Shown here: positions 18,019-28,092 of the stretch, in pieces
Position numbering within the stretch: the stretch's first letter is position 1
Layout of the letters: the number at the start of each line of letters is the position of its first letter
Assembly: GCF_000368085.1 (NCBI RefSeq)
Contig: NZ_KB849239.1
Span: 1,330,269-1,394,268, forward strand
DNA: 64,000 nucleotides
Direction of reading: 5' to 3'
Source of the DNA: Acinetobacter nosocomialis NIPH 2119
Lineage (GTDB): Bacteria > Pseudomonadota > Gammaproteobacteria > Pseudomonadales > Moraxellaceae
The notes under the pieces: model-generated
What the model was told of the DNA's origin: nothing
Database searches by the model: none
The model's input: only the letters and a program-made list of their open reading frames with translations
Program-made: the position numbers and the translations under genes

Positions 18019-18797
18019 ACTTTACTTCCTTTCTTTACTTTACTTTTCTTTAACATCTCAGCTGCAAGATTTAAGTATGCAACTGCACCCTTTGAACTCT
18101 TTTCAAAATAAATCACTGGCAAACCATGCGCTGGCGCTTCAGCCAAACGAACATTACGTGGGATCACAGTGTCATAGAGCTTCTTACCAAAATACTGTTC
18201 CAACTCAGCTGATACATCACGAGTTAAGGCATTACGTGCGTCGTACATCGTACGTAAAACACCGATAATTTCTAAATCAGGATTTAATGCTTTTTGAATA
18301 CGATCGATTGTTTGGGTTAAATCAGCCAAACCTTCCAATGCATAGTACTCACATTGCATAGGAATGATTACACTATCTACGGCAGCCAAGGCATTTACCG
18401 TAATTAAACTTAAGCTAGGGGCACAGTCAACAATAATATAGTCAAAAGAATTTCTAATTTCGTTCAGAGCATTCTTTAAAATGAACTCACGACCTTCTTG
18501 TTCGGCAATTGCCAGTTCAACACCTGAAAGCTCACGGTTTGAACCCAAAACTTTATATCCAACCTCTGCCTTTTGAATTGCAGTTTCAATTGGCACTTCA
18601 CCCAATAACACATCTGTGATTGAGTAAAGTAGATCATTCTTTTGAATACCAGACCCCATCGTAGCATTACCTTGCGAATCTATATCAACAAGTAATACAC
18701 GTTTTTTCAATACAGCAAGTGATGCTGCAAGATTTACTGCAGTCGTTGTTTTACCAACACCACCTTTTTGGTTTGCAATCGCAATAATTTGAGCCAT
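18015..18797 (-). CDS. parA: Chromosome-partitioning ATPase ParA (Soj)
   Basis: Deviant-Walker ATPase that binds DNA non-specifically and drives ParB-parS complexes apart. The deviant Walker A KGGVGKTT (residues 10-17) has the signature lysine; Walker A' DIDSQGNAT and Walker B DYIIVDCAPSLS follow. Length 260 residues identifies a chromosomal (type Ia-short) ParA rather than the longer plasmid type with an N-terminal HTH. It starts 21 bp after rsmG on the same strand. Confidence 0.96.
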   Translation of the reverse strand: MAQIIAIANQKGGVGKTTTAVNLAASLAVLKKRVLLVDIDSQGNATMGSGIQKNDLLYSITDVLLGEVPIETAIQKAEVGYKVLGSNRELSGVELAIAEQEGREFILKNALNEIRNSFDYIIVDCAPSLSLITVNALAAVDSVIIPMQCEYYALEGLADLTQTIDRIQKALNPDLEIIGVLRTMYDARNALTRDVSAELEQYFGKKLYDTVIPRNVRLAEAPAHGLPVIYFEKSSKGAVAYLNLAAEMLKKSKVKKGSKV

Positions 18798-18818
18798 GGT
18801 AACCCTAATACTTTTTAT

Positions 18819-19451
18819 TTAAATTCGTTGAAGTAAAAGTAAATGACGTTGTTCATCAAGTCTTGGTACATGCAGTTCAATCACTTTACATGAAAATTCC
18901 TGCTTAAGCTCTTCCATTTCTTCAACTGGAATCAATCCTTTCATCGCAGCAATTATACTATGCTCATGTAAATATGGACGTGCAGCATCAACAAAATCAG
19001 TTAAAGATGCAAATGCACGACTTGTGATCACATCAAATTGACCAAGCTCATCAATTGTATCTTGATTTTCAACACGCGTTTGCACAGCTACTACGTTTTT
19101 AAGCTTAAGGTCAGCAATAAACTGTTTCAAAAAACGAATTTTCTTACCATTTGAGTCAAGCAATACACAAGAGCGCTCTGGTTGACATAAAGCAATGATC
19201 ATGCCTGGCATACCACCACCAGTACCTACATCAAGCAATCGACCTGGTGGTAAATCTTTCAAAATACTTAGGCTATCTAACAAATGCTTCACTAACATTT
19301 CTTTCGGATCACGAATCGCTGTTAGATTATAAGCTTTGTTCCAAAGTACCAAAGCATCTTGATACTTTAACAATGATGTCAAAGCTTCATCGCTAAGCGA
19401 CAAACCTAGTTTTTGACTACCCTGTTGTAACTCTTGAAAAAATGGATGCAT
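18819..19451 (-). CDS. rsmG: 16S rRNA (guanine(527)-N7)-methyltransferase
   Basis: Methylates G527 of 16S rRNA at N7 using S-adenosylmethionine; loss gives low-level streptomycin resistance. The SAM-binding motif LLDVGTGGGMPG is at about residues 72-83, preceded by the conserved NLTAIRDPKEMLVKHLLDSL. Length is 210 residues, typical. It is the first gene of rsmG-parA-parB. The usual neighbour mnmG is not adjacent; instead murU lies 87 bp upstream. Confidence 0.96.
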   Translation of the reverse strand: MHPFFQELQQGSQKLGLSLSDEALTSLLKYQDALVLWNKAYNLTAIRDPKEMLVKHLLDSLSILKDLPPGRLLDVGTGGGMPGMIIALCQPERSCVLLDSNGKKIRFLKQFIADLKLKNVVAVQTRVENQDTIDELGQFDVITSRAFASLTDFVDAARPYLHEHSIIAAMKGLIPVEEMEELKQEFSCKVIELHVPRLDEQRHLLLLQRI

Positions 19452-19538
19452 AAACAGATAACATCTAAGTAAAATTTAAAACAAAGTATACCTATTTATG
19501 CATCGTGGAACACTATTTAACGATTAGGGATTACGCAG

Positions 19539-20228
19539 TTAATCGTAGAAGCCTTCACGAATTTGCAAATCTAGCTCCATTAAACGTTCAGGCGTTCCCA
19601 CATCTACCCATGCACCCTTAAGCTTTTCAGCAGATATTCTTTGATTCTGCATCGCTTGCTTCAACAATGGTGCTAACGGACGTTTACCAGGCTCCAATCC
19701 ATCAAAGAGCTTAGGATTGATAACAGATACACCACTAAAAGTGAGATTCTCACCCTTCACATCTTGATCGAATGCAAAAGCACGTCCATCCAATAATGTA
19801 AAATCGCCTTCAGGATGTTGTTTAGGATTATCAACCAACACAAGATGAGCTAAATCATCATTTAGCTGAATATCGCGTAGCGCTTCAAAACCCATTGTGG
19901 TCCATACATCACCATTCACCAGAATAAATGGATCTGTTCCAAGCAGTGGCAAAGCATTAATAATTCCACCAGCTGTTTCCAGCCCTTCTTCTTCTCGTGT
20001 CCAACGGATGTCCACACCAAATTGAGAACCATCGCCTAAGCTACTGATGAGCTTATCAGCCAACCAGGCAGAATTGATGACTATTTCAGTCACACCAATT
20101 TTCTTAAGTTTTTCGATATGCCACACAATAAGTGGCTTACCACCCACCTCAAGCAGAGGCTTTGGTGTATATAGCGTAAGTGGACGCATACGGTTGCCCA
20201 AGCCAGCAGCAAGAATCATTGCTTTCAT
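19539..20228 (-). CDS. murU: N-acetylmuramate alpha-1-phosphate uridylyltransferase
   Basis: Converts MurNAc-1-phosphate to UDP-MurNAc, completing a peptidoglycan recycling route that bypasses MurA and so contributes to intrinsic fosfomycin tolerance in Pseudomonas and Acinetobacter. The nucleotidyltransferase signature MKAMILAAGLGNRMRPLT is at residues 1-18, and VNGDVW carries the metal-binding Asp. Length is 229 residues. It shares one base with amgK, its pathway partner, and both diverge from lptD, the arrangement known from Pseudomonas putida. Confidence 0.94.
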   Translation of the reverse strand: MKAMILAAGLGNRMRPLTLYTPKPLLEVGGKPLIVWHIEKLKKIGVTEIVINSAWLADKLISSLGDGSQFGVDIRWTREEEGLETAGGIINALPLLGTDPFILVNGDVWTTMGFEALRDIQLNDDLAHLVLVDNPKQHPEGDFTLLDGRAFAFDQDVKGENLTFSGVSVINPKLFDGLEPGKRPLAPLLKQAMQNQRISAEKLKGAWVDVGTPERLMELDLQIREGFYD

Positions 20229-21241
20229 TATGCTGCTACCTCATAGGGGCCATATTTTTCTATAAACTTAGGCATGACTGAGTTACGAATAAACGTCATG
20301 AAGTCATCAAGCTCATGATAACCACGACTCTCTTCAAGTAAATACCACATGACTCGCGGCAAGTCTTTTAAATATCCAGACTTACCATCTCGCTCAAACA
20401 GACGAACAAAAATGCCCAAAATCTTGATATGACGTTGAATTGCCATTAAATCGGCATCACGTTTAAATTGCTCAAAAGTTCGGTTTTGTTTAGCAGATGC
20501 TGGTAAAAGCTCATAGAAAACTTTAAACCATTGATAAACACGCTCAGCATTCCACTGTACATACGCATCACGTGTAATCGAGATTAAATCATAAGTGTCG
20601 GCACCAATAACCGCATCTTGAAAGTCGATTACCCCCAATTCTTCTTCATTAGTAATTTTCATTAAATTACGACTATGAAAATCACGATGCACAATAACTT
20701 GCGGTTGAGCCAATGCAGCATTGGCTAAGAAATCAAATGCATCATCAATAGTTTTCTTTTGCTCAGCCGATGGATGTATTCCAAGTGATGGCAACATCCA
20801 ATCGGTTAGCAGCTGCATTTCAGACATAAGCTTTTCATAAGAATAAGCTGGGAAATGATCAATACCATTAATTGATTGCAAATGAGTGAGCTGTTTAAAG
20901 CTTTGTTCGTAATATTGATCAACTGTTGCATCATTTAATAATGTAGACAACAGTACATCACCAAAATCTTCTAGCAATAGAAAACCTTGTGTTAAATCCT
21001 TTGCAACAATCTGAGGCACGCGAACCCCATGACCTGCAAAAAACTCGTCAATGGTTACAAACGGAACACAGTCTTCTTTTTCAGGAGGCGCATCCATAAG
21101 CATATAAGTTTTATTTTGTAACTGGATGCGAGCATAACGGCGAAAGCTGGCATCCCCTGCTAAATAAGCGATCTGAAATTGATCATTTTCAAGAACAGAT
21201 GTAAGCCATGTATGTATCAATTGTTCACGTTGTGTATTCAT
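20228..21241 (-). CDS. amgK: N-acetylmuramate/N-acetylglucosamine anomeric kinase
   Basis: Phosphorylates recycled MurNAc (and GlcNAc) at the anomeric position for MurU. It has the aminoglycoside-phosphotransferase fold: the catalytic loop HRDFHSRN is at residues 185-192 and the metal-binding Asp follows in GVIDFQDAVIGADTYD. I use ATG 21241 (337 residues); a TTG two codons upstream is unnecessary. The divergent 120 bp spacer to lptD (21242-21361) must hold promoters for both operons. murU overlaps the end by one base. Confidence 0.93.
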   Translation of the reverse strand: MNTQREQLIHTWLTSVLENDQFQIAYLAGDASFRRYARIQLQNKTYMLMDAPPEKEDCVPFVTIDEFFAGHGVRVPQIVAKDLTQGFLLLEDFGDVLLSTLLNDATVDQYYEQSFKQLTHLQSINGIDHFPAYSYEKLMSEMQLLTDWMLPSLGIHPSAEQKKTIDDAFDFLANAALAQPQVIVHRDFHSRNLMKITNEEELGVIDFQDAVIGADTYDLISITRDAYVQWNAERVYQWFKVFYELLPASAKQNRTFEQFKRDADLMAIQRHIKILGIFVRLFERDGKSGYLKDLPRVMWYLLEESRGYHELDDFMTFIRNSVMPKFIEKYGPYEVAA

Positions 21242-21361
21242 TTGCAATAAAATCTAAAACAAGCTGAGATTTTTGAAGGGTTAAGTGTAGCCACTTATAA
21301 ACTTTTTCTCTATGATGCGACAATAATTAATTGTGAATTAGCATACTTGGTTAATGAGACA

Positions 21362-23815
21362 ATGAAGCATCAGTTTAAATTTAATCCTTTAGCGACCGCT
21401 ATTTTTACGCTCTTATGTGGCTCCATACAATCAAGTTATGCTGAGTCAGCTGGTGTTGTCTCCAACATAGACAATAATCAACTTAAGGCGAGTATTAAGG
21501 AAGCCTATCCTGGGCAGGAATTCTTTCAACAATATTATGTTGATAAATCTGCACCTGAAGCGCAGTTGCGCAATAATAAATATTTGAGTTCGGCATTTTG
21601 CCAAGGAACTTGGATTACACCGATTAATCCTGAAACTAAAGCATTAGATGCAGATAAGGCTACATCGGTTGTAACGGCGGATTATGGTCATTACAACCCT
21701 GCTGGCGATTCTGAGCTAGAAGGAAACGTAGTAATAGATCAAGAAGGTCGTACTGTACGTGCCGATAAAGTTACCATCGATAAAACTCAAACATTTGCTC
21801 ATGCACAAGGTCGAGTGCAGTTAGCCCAAGGCGGCTTACTCTCTCAAAGTGATGAAATTAATTACAATTTAAAGACTCAAACTGGTGATTTAAATAATAG
21901 TTTTTATATTTCTGAACAGCAGCATGCACATGGTCACGCTGGAAAAATCGAGAGAACCTCTCCAAATGTAATGGTTCTTAACGATGCAAGCTATACCACT
22001 TGTCCACCAGGCCAAAAACCTGCTTGGAAAATTCAGGCTAATAAAATTGAGCTAAATCAGGAAACTGGTCGAGGCGTCACTCGCAATGCAAAAATCTATG
22101 TTAAAGATGTGCCAGTTATAGCAGTCCCTTACTTTAACTTCCCAATTGATGACCGTCGAACTACAGGTATTCTTAACCCACAGTTTGGTTTTTCAGGTTT
22201 CTCAAATAGTGGTGGTGGCGGTGAACTTTCTGTTCCAATTTATTTAAATCTTGCGCCTAATTATGATGCAACGATTACTCCACGATATCTATCAGAACGT
22301 GGAGCCATGCTCAAAGGTGAATTTCGCTATTTAACGGATGGCTTCGGTGCAGGGGTAATATCAGGCGGTATTCTTCCATCTGATAAAGAATATAACGATA
22401 AAGACCGTAAAGATTTTAATTTCCTCCACAACTGGAATATTAATGATCAATGGTCTACTAACCTTGAATATCACTATGCATCTGATAAAGATTATTTTGC
22501 AGACTTAGACAGCAGTCCAAACTCCAAAACCGATGTAAATCTACGAAGAGCTTGGGAACTCAACTATCAACATGGTATTCCGGGTTTAAAAGCTCAGCTT
22601 AAAGTTGAAGACTTCCAGACGCTCGATCCTTCAGTTTTGGATGCGAATAAACCTTATGCCCGTTTACCACAGTTCTTATTAAACTACGTAACTGGTAATC
22701 CACAAGGTCTACAGTACGAATTTAATAACGATACTGCATACTTTAAAAAATCAATTAATGATGGTTCTGCTCAGGAAAGTAGCGGTACACGTATTTATAA
22801 CCAGTTTGCAACACGTTATAACTATCGTACACCAGCAGCTTTTGTTATTCCTGAAGTTTCTGTACGTTCTATCCAGACTTTTTATGACAAAGATAGCATT
22901 GCCTCACAAGGTTTAGATGCCAGTTCAGAGTCTAAATCAGTCGTCGTACCTCAGTTTACTTTAGATACTGGTCTTACTTTTGAACGTGATGGTAAATATC
23001 TTCAAACAATTACTCCACGTGCATTTTATGCCTATGCCCCTTATAAAGATCAGAATGGTTATCCAAACTTCGATTCAACCTCTGCTTCAGTTAACTACGA
23101 TCAACTCTTCAACCCTTACCGCTTCTATGGGCATGACCGCCTTGAAGACAACAATTTCTTATCACTTGGTGTAAGTTATAGCCTTTTTGATACAGTAGGT
23201 TTAGAACGCTTACGTGCGAGTGTAGGTCAAAGCTATTATTTTGAAGATCGACGCGTAACTCTACAAAATCAACCTGATACATTTGATACCGAACGCAATA
23301 CAGGACCAGTTGTAAGCTTAACAAGCCAACTTAACCAGAACTTTACGATTGCAGCAAATTCAGCTTGGATGTCAAACGGCGATAACGCACAGCGTGATTT
23401 CCAAGTTTACTACACGGGTGACAAAGGCAACCTATATAACTTAGGCTACTTCTATCGTAAAGATATCCCTGGTCGCCAAGATAACTATGACCAAGTTGTT
23501 GCATCGTTTATACAACCAATTAAAGACAACTGGCGTATTATGGGTCTTGTTCAATATGACATGGACAATGATGTGGCTCGTGAGCTGTTATTAGGTGTTA
23601 ACTATGAATCATGTTGCTGGGGTATCTCAGTCTACGGTCGTTCTTACTATAACGACCTAGATGATCCAAAATCTCCTAATGTTAACGAGAAACGCGCGAT
23701 TATGGCTGAAGTCACACTTAAAGGTTTAGGTGGTTTAAACAACAAACTTGCATCTATACTTGAAAATCGCGTTTTAGGTTTTAACAAAATTAATCAATCT
23801 TGGACACAACGTTAA
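21362..23815 (+). CDS. lptD: LPS-assembly protein LptD
   Basis: Outer-membrane beta-barrel that, with LptE, inserts LPS/LOS in the outer leaflet. From ATG 21362 the protein is 817 residues. A signal peptide (MKHQFKFNPLATAIFTLLCG, ending near SSYAES) is followed by the periplasmic OstA/LptA-like domain (SELEGNVVIDQEGRTVRADK onward), the region with the conserved NFPIDDRRTTGIL, then the C-terminal barrel with a CC pair (ESCCWGISVYGR) near the end. Cysteines in SAFCQGTW and TTCPPGQ could form the disulfides needed for function. A TTG 15 bp upstream would extend the frame, but the ATG gives a proper signal peptide. It overlaps surA by one base (TAATG). Confidence 0.96.
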   Translation: MKHQFKFNPLATAIFTLLCGSIQSSYAESAGVVSNIDNNQLKASIKEAYPGQEFFQQYYVDKSAPEAQLRNNKYLSSAFCQGTWITPINPETKALDADKATSVVTADYGHYNPAGDSELEGNVVIDQEGRTVRADKVTIDKTQTFAHAQGRVQLAQGGLLSQSDEINYNLKTQTGDLNNSFYISEQQHAHGHAGKIERTSPNVMVLNDASYTTCPPGQKPAWKIQANKIELNQETGRGVTRNAKIYVKDVPVIAVPYFNFPIDDRRTTGILNPQFGFSGFSNSGGGGELSVPIYLNLAPNYDATITPRYLSERGAMLKGEFRYLTDGFGAGVISGGILPSDKEYNDKDRKDFNFLHNWNINDQWSTNLEYHYASDKDYFADLDSSPNSKTDVNLRRAWELNYQHGIPGLKAQLKVEDFQTLDPSVLDANKPYARLPQFLLNYVTGNPQGLQYEFNNDTAYFKKSINDGSAQESSGTRIYNQFATRYNYRTPAAFVIPEVSVRSIQTFYDKDSIASQGLDASSESKSVVVPQFTLDTGLTFERDGKYLQTITPRAFYAYAPYKDQNGYPNFDSTSASVNYDQLFNPYRFYGHDRLEDNNFLSLGVSYSLFDTVGLERLRASVGQSYYFEDRRVTLQNQPDTFDTERNTGPVVSLTSQLNQNFTIAANSAWMSNGDNAQRDFQVYYTGDKGNLYNLGYFYRKDIPGRQDNYDQVVASFIQPIKDNWRIMGLVQYDMDNDVARELLLGVNYESCCWGISVYGRSYYNDLDDPKSPNVNEKRAIMAEVTLKGLGGLNNKLASILENRVLGFNKINQSWTQR

Positions 23816-25125
23816 TGAAGGCAAAGCATCTTAAACAGTTTTTTAAAGCAACAACCCTTGCTGTATTAATATCTTCATCAATGCATAGTTTTGCCCAACC
23901 CACTGATGAAGTTGTGGCAATTGTGGACAATAGCGTAATTTTAAAAAGTGACCTTGAACAAGGAATGGCAGAAGCTACTCACGAGTTACAGGCACAAAAA
24001 AAAGAAGTACCACCTCAACAATACTTACAATTTCAAGTTTTAGACCAACTCATCTTACGTCAAGCTCAACTTGAACAAGTAAAACGTTATGGTATTAAAC
24101 CTGATGAGAAAAGCCTAAACGAGGCAGTACTTAAAGTAGCAAGTCAATCTGGCAGTAAAAGTTTAGAAGCATTTCAACAAAAATTAGATGCGATTGCTCC
24201 AGGAACTTATGAAAATTTACGAGGCCGTATTGCCGAAGATTTAGCAATTAATCGTCTACGCCAACAGCAAGTGATGTCACGTATTAAGATTAGTGATCAA
24301 GATGTTGACAATTTCTTAAAATCACCACAGGGTCAAGCTGCTCTCGGCAATCAGGCACATGTGATCCATATGCGAATTTCTGGAGACAATCCTCAAGAAG
24401 TTCAAAGTGTAGCTAAAGAAGTTCGTTCAAAGCTGGCTCAAAGCAATGATTTAAATGCTCTCAAAAAACTTTCAACTGCGACAGTAAAAGTTGAAGGTGC
24501 AGACATGGGATTCCGTCCCCTTTCTGATATTCCGGCTGAACTCGCTGCCCGTATTACTCCCCTACAAGATGGTCAAACCACTGATCTAATTTCTGTACGA
24601 GATGGTGTACATGTTCTAAAACTCTTAGAACGCAAGCAAAATGAACAAAAAGCCTTAGTACCACAGTATCAAACACGCCATATTCTTATTCAGCCTTCCG
24701 AGGTAGTAAGTCCTGAAAATGCAAAACAAATCATTGATAGCATTTACAAGCGATTGAAGGCAGGTGAAGATTTTGCCACTCTTGCGGCAACTTATTCAAA
24801 CGATACAGGTTCCGCGCGTGACGGTGGTAGTTTAGGCTGGGTTAATCCAGGAATGATGGTACCTGAGTTTGATAAAAAAATGCAGGAAATTCCTGTAGGT
24901 CAAATTAGTGAACCTTTCCAAACTCAATTTGGCTGGCATATTCTACAAGTGACAGACAAACGCGAAAAAGATATGACTCACGAATATCAAGAACGTATGG
25001 CACGTCAAATTTTAGGTGAACGTCAATTCAATACTGAAATTGATAGCTGGTTACGTGAAGTACGTGCAAATGCTTATGTAGAGATTAAAGATCCAAGTCT
25101 CGACAAAAAGAATCTGCAAAAGTAA
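23815..25125 (+). CDS. surA: Periplasmic chaperone/peptidyl-prolyl isomerase SurA
   Basis: Escorts outer-membrane proteins, including LptD, across the periplasm to the BAM complex. The 436-residue protein has a signal peptide (to about residue 28, ending HSFAQ) and the SurA N-domain (DEVVAIVDNSVILKSDLEQ). Two parvulin-type domains follow: a divergent first one (about 170-275) and a well-conserved second (YQTRHILIQP through GWHILQVTDKRE, about 285-385). Its ATG overlaps the lptD stop, so production is probably coupled; lptD-surA is a conserved pair. A terminator follows at 25145-25171. Confidence 0.95.
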   Translation: MKAKHLKQFFKATTLAVLISSSMHSFAQPTDEVVAIVDNSVILKSDLEQGMAEATHELQAQKKEVPPQQYLQFQVLDQLILRQAQLEQVKRYGIKPDEKSLNEAVLKVASQSGSKSLEAFQQKLDAIAPGTYENLRGRIAEDLAINRLRQQQVMSRIKISDQDVDNFLKSPQGQAALGNQAHVIHMRISGDNPQEVQSVAKEVRSKLAQSNDLNALKKLSTATVKVEGADMGFRPLSDIPAELAARITPLQDGQTTDLISVRDGVHVLKLLERKQNEQKALVPQYQTRHILIQPSEVVSPENAKQIIDSIYKRLKAGEDFATLAATYSNDTGSARDGGSLGWVNPGMMVPEFDKKMQEIPVGQISEPFQTQFGWHILQVTDKREKDMTHEYQERMARQILGERQFNTEIDSWLREVRANAYVEIKDPSLDKKNLQK

Positions 25126-25144
25126 GTTAATTTTTATTTAATTA

Positions 25145-25171
25145 AAACCTGTGTTTATCACAGGTTTTTTT
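25145..25171 (+). terminator. Terminator of lptD-surA
   Basis: Perfect 9-bp stem (AAACCTGTG / CACAGGTTT) with a TTTAT loop, followed by a T run, 20 bp after the surA stop. Confidence 0.85.
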
Positions 25172-25191
25172 ATGGATAAGATTTAGATAAT

Positions 25192-25220
25192 AAAAAACCG
25201 GTTATATAAATAACCGGTTT
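25192..25220 (-). terminator. Terminator of fba
   Basis: Perfect 11-bp stem (AAACCGGTTAT / ATAACCGGTTT) with a 4-nt loop; on the minus strand it is followed by TTTTTTATT. It lies 25 bp after the fba stop. Confidence 0.85.
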
Positions 25221-25244
25221 CCATAAATCAAACCCTATCGGGAA

Positions 25245-26282
25245 TTATTTATAACGATCTACCATTTTCTCTAATGAAATTGGACGGATCTTGTCAGCAT
25301 TACCTGCTGTACCAAAGGCTTCATAACGATCGATACAAATTTGTTTCATTGAATCGACAGTTTTAGCGAAGTACTTGCGTGGATCAAATTCAGCTGGATT
25401 CTCTGCCATGAAACGACGAATTGCACCTGTTGAAGCTAAGCGTAAGTCAGTATCAATATTGATTTTACGTACACCGTGTTTAATTGCTTCTACAAGCTGC
25501 TCAACTGGCACACCATAAGTCTCGCCGATATTGCCGCCAAACTCATTAATTACTTTTAACCATTCTTGTGGTACAGAGCTTGAACCGTGCATTACAAGAT
25601 GAGTATTTGGCAACGCCGCATGAATTTCTTTAATGCGATCAATTGCTAGAATGTCACCTGTAGGTGGACGTGTAAATTTATAAGCACCATGTGAAGTACC
25701 TACAGCAATTGCTAAGGCATCAACATTTGTGTCAGCAACGAATTGCTTCGCTTCATCAACAGAAGTTAAAAGTTGAGAATGATCGAGTACACCTTCTGCA
25801 CCAACACCATCCTCTTCTCCAGCCATACCTGTCTCAAGGCTACCTAAGCAACCGATTTCGCCTTCAACAGACACGCCACAAGCATGAGCCATTGCTACGA
25901 CTTGACGAGTTACATCTACGTTGTAATCGTAAGTTGTAGGGGTTTTACCATCAGCACCTAATGAACCATCCATCATTACTGAGCTAAAACCAAGTTGAAT
26001 AGAGCGTTGGCATACATCAGGGCTAGTACCATGGTCTTGGTGCATTACCACTGGAATGTGCGGCCACTCTTCGATTGCAGCCAAAATAAGATGGCGTAAG
26101 AATGGAGCGCCTGCATATTTGCGAGCTCCAGCTGATGCCTGAACAATTACAGGTGAATTGGTTGCATCTGCGGCAAGCATAATTGCACGCATTTGTTCTA
26201 AGTTATTTACGTTAAATGCTGGTACGCCGTAGTTATGTTCCGCAGCGTGATCCAAGAGCTGGCGCATTGAAATGAGTGCCAT
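25245..26282 (-). CDS. fba: Class II fructose-bisphosphate aldolase
   Basis: Zinc-dependent aldolase interconverting fructose-1,6-bisphosphate with DHAP and glyceraldehyde-3-phosphate; in Acinetobacter, which lacks a complete glycolysis, it serves gluconeogenesis. Metal and substrate motifs include [13 protein letters not shown] (active-site Asp-His), a Glu-rich region ([12 protein letters not shown]) and [10 protein letters not shown], then [10 protein letters not shown] near the C-terminus. Length of 345 residues fits the class II type with the long GxxxMxGEEDG loop. pgk lies upstream, separated by a small lipoprotein gene; each has its own terminator. Confidence 0.95.
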   Translation of the reverse strand: MALISMRQLLDHAAEHNYGVPAFNVNNLEQMRAIMLAADATNSPVIVQASAGARKYAGAPFLRHLILAAIEEWPHIPVVMHQDHGTSPDVCQRSIQLGFSSVMMDGSLGADGKTPTTYDYNVDVTRQVVAMAHACGVSVEGEIGCLGSLETGMAGEEDGVGAEGVLDHSQLLTSVDEAKQFVADTNVDALAIAVGTSHGAYKFTRPPTGDILAIDRIKEIHAALPNTHLVMHGSSSVPQEWLKVINEFGGNIGETYGVPVEQLVEAIKHGVRKINIDTDLRLASTGAIRRFMAENPAEFDPRKYFAKTVDSMKQICIDRYEAFGTAGNADKIRPISLEKMVDRYK

Positions 26283-26355
26283 AATATCCTCCCAGGTAGT
26301 GCGGCTTATTCTACCTTGTCATTTATTTCAATTCAGCAACAAATCACAGTATTTC

Positions 26356-26387
26356 AAAAAAAATCCCTGCATTTGCAGGGACTTTTT
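26356..26387 (-). terminator. Terminator of small lipoprotein gene
   Basis: TCCCTGC / GCAGGGA stem with an ATTT loop; on the minus strand it is followed by eight T residues. A shorter T run on the plus side makes it weakly bidirectional. Confidence 0.8.
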
Positions 26388-26403
26388 AACAAAAAACAAC
26401 AAA

Positions 26404-26646
26404 TTAATGAGTTTCTGAAGCAGCCGACTCGTTAGACGCACTACCTTCAACCACATCTGTATTCTTTTCATCTAAAACTGGCTTATCAAGCGAATCAATT
26501 GTAGCTTGCTGTTCAGGAGTTACTTTATCAGAAACTGCTGTAGATGCTGCATCTTGTCCTGCTTTAGAAGACTCTTCTTTTTTCGCACAAGCAGTCAACA
26601 TCACTGGAACAATTAATAAAGCAGCTAAGGTAAGTTTTAAATTCAT
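26404..26646 (-). CDS. Small putative lipoprotein
   Basis: An 80-residue protein with a lipoprotein signal peptide: MNLKLTLAALLIVPVMLTAC, with the lipobox LTA|C at residues 17-20. The mature part is short, acidic and low-complexity (KKEESSK, DEKNTDVVEGSASNES) and shows no known domain. I chose ATG 26646; a further in-frame start upstream at 26661 would put polar residues before the signal peptide. It lies between fba and pgk with its own terminator. Probably anchored in the outer or inner membrane by its lipid; function unknown. Confidence 0.75.
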   Translation of the reverse strand: MNLKLTLAALLIVPVMLTACAKKEESSKAGQDAASTAVSDKVTPEQQATIDSLDKPVLDEKNTDVVEGSASNESAASETH

Positions 26647-26722
26647 CACTATTTTCCACAATTGGTGATTTAGTGCTCATTATTTTATTTCAGTAATATG
26701 ACAATTTAATGACTTATCAATG

Positions 26723-26752
26723 AAAAAGGGGTTGAACCCAACCCCTTCTTTT
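26723..26752 (-). terminator. Terminator of pgk
   Basis: AAGGGGTTG / CAACCCCTT perfect 9-bp stem with a 4-nt loop, T-rich on both sides. It lies 15 bp after the pgk stop. Confidence 0.85.
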
Positions 26753-26766
26753 TTTACATATATGTA

Positions 26767-27954
26767 TTATGCACGTTCTAATAAAACAGCCACTGCTGGC
26801 AAAGTTTTACCTTCAACAAATTCAAGGAACGCACCACCACCAGTTGAAATATAACCAATTTGGTCAGCAACATTATATTTATCAATCGCAGCTAAAGTAT
26901 CACCGCCACCAGCGATCGAGAATGCATCAGATTGAGCAACTGCAAGAGAAAGTGCCTTAGTACCTTCACCAAATTGATCAACTTCAAACACACCAACGGG
27001 ACCATTCCAAAGAATCGTTTTTGATGTTGTTAAAATATTTGCAAATGCTTTAGCTGTTTCAGGACCAACATCTAAAATCATATCGTTTGCAGTTACATCC
27101 TCAACTTTTTTAACAACTGCTTGTGCAGCCGCCAAAGAACCCAAGAAATCTTCAAAGTTAATTTGAGATGCATCCGCTACAACAACATCTGTAGGAAGTG
27201 GAACGCTTACTTTAGCAGCAATTTGTTTTGCTGTTTCTACCAAGTCAGCTTCGTATAGAGATTTTCCAACGTTGTAACCAGCGGCCGCTAAGAAAGTATT
27301 TGCGATACCACCACCAACAATAAGTTGATCACAAATAGTAGACAATGAGTTTAAAACATCAAGTTTTGTTGAAACTTTAGAGCCAGCAACAATAGCAACC
27401 ATTGGTTTTTCAGGTGTTTGCATTGCACGGCCAAGCGCATCTAATTCAGCAGCCAATAAAGGACCAGCAGCTGCAACTGGAGCAAAACGTGCTACGCCCT
27501 CAGTAGAAGCTTCTGCACGGTGAGCAGTACCGAATGCATCCATCACAAATACATCACATAAAGCAGCATACTTTTGTGCAAGCTCAGGATTATTTTTCTT
27601 TTCACCAGCGTTAAAACGAACATTTTCAAGCAAAACAACTTGTCCAGCCTGAACTTCTACACCATCAAGATAATCAGTAAATAATTTAACTTCTTGGCCT
27701 AATGCTTCAGTTAAATATGCTGCAACTGGTGCAAGTGATTGTTCAGGCTTTGGCTCACCTTCAACAGGACGACCTAAATGCGAAAATACCATTACAGCAG
27801 CGCCTTTTTCTAAAGCAGCTTTTATTGTTGGAAGTGCCGCACGTAAACGAGCATCGCTGGTAATCACACCATTTTTAACAGGAACGTTTAAATCTTCACG
27901 AATAAGTACACGTTTACCTGCTAAGTTAAGGTCAGTCATGCGCTGAAAATTCAT
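26767..27954 (-). CDS. pgk: Phosphoglycerate kinase
   Basis: Interconverts 1,3-bisphosphoglycerate + ADP and 3-phosphoglycerate + ATP. Substrate-binding motifs [11 protein letters not shown] (residues 19-29) and [17 protein letters not shown] (58-74) are present, as is the C-terminal nucleotide loop ([20 protein letters not shown], then [12 protein letters not shown]). Length 395 residues is standard. It is transcribed alone; the 138 bp upstream of its start separates it from the divergent DUF2237 gene and must contain both promoters. Confidence 0.97.
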   Translation of the reverse strand: MNFQRMTDLNLAGKRVLIREDLNVPVKNGVITSDARLRAALPTIKAALEKGAAVMVFSHLGRPVEGEPKPEQSLAPVAAYLTEALGQEVKLFTDYLDGVEVQAGQVVLLENVRFNAGEKKNNPELAQKYAALCDVFVMDAFGTAHRAEASTEGVARFAPVAAAGPLLAAELDALGRAMQTPEKPMVAIVAGSKVSTKLDVLNSLSTICDQLIVGGGIANTFLAAAGYNVGKSLYEADLVETAKQIAAKVSVPLPTDVVVADASQINFEDFLGSLAAAQAVVKKVEDVTANDMILDVGPETAKAFANILTTSKTILWNGPVGVFEVDQFGEGTKALSLAVAQSDAFSIAGGGDTLAAIDKYNVADQIGYISTGGGAFLEFVEGKTLPAVAVLLERA

Positions 27955-28092
27955 GTAAAGCTCTCTTTATGATTTTAAAAACGCGCCAATTTTAAATGAT
28001 TACATCAAAAAAGGTTAGTTTTTTTGCATAAAAGCTGTAGAAAGCCAAAGTTTTGATTATGATAGAGGTAGTAATTTAATATTTCATCGATT

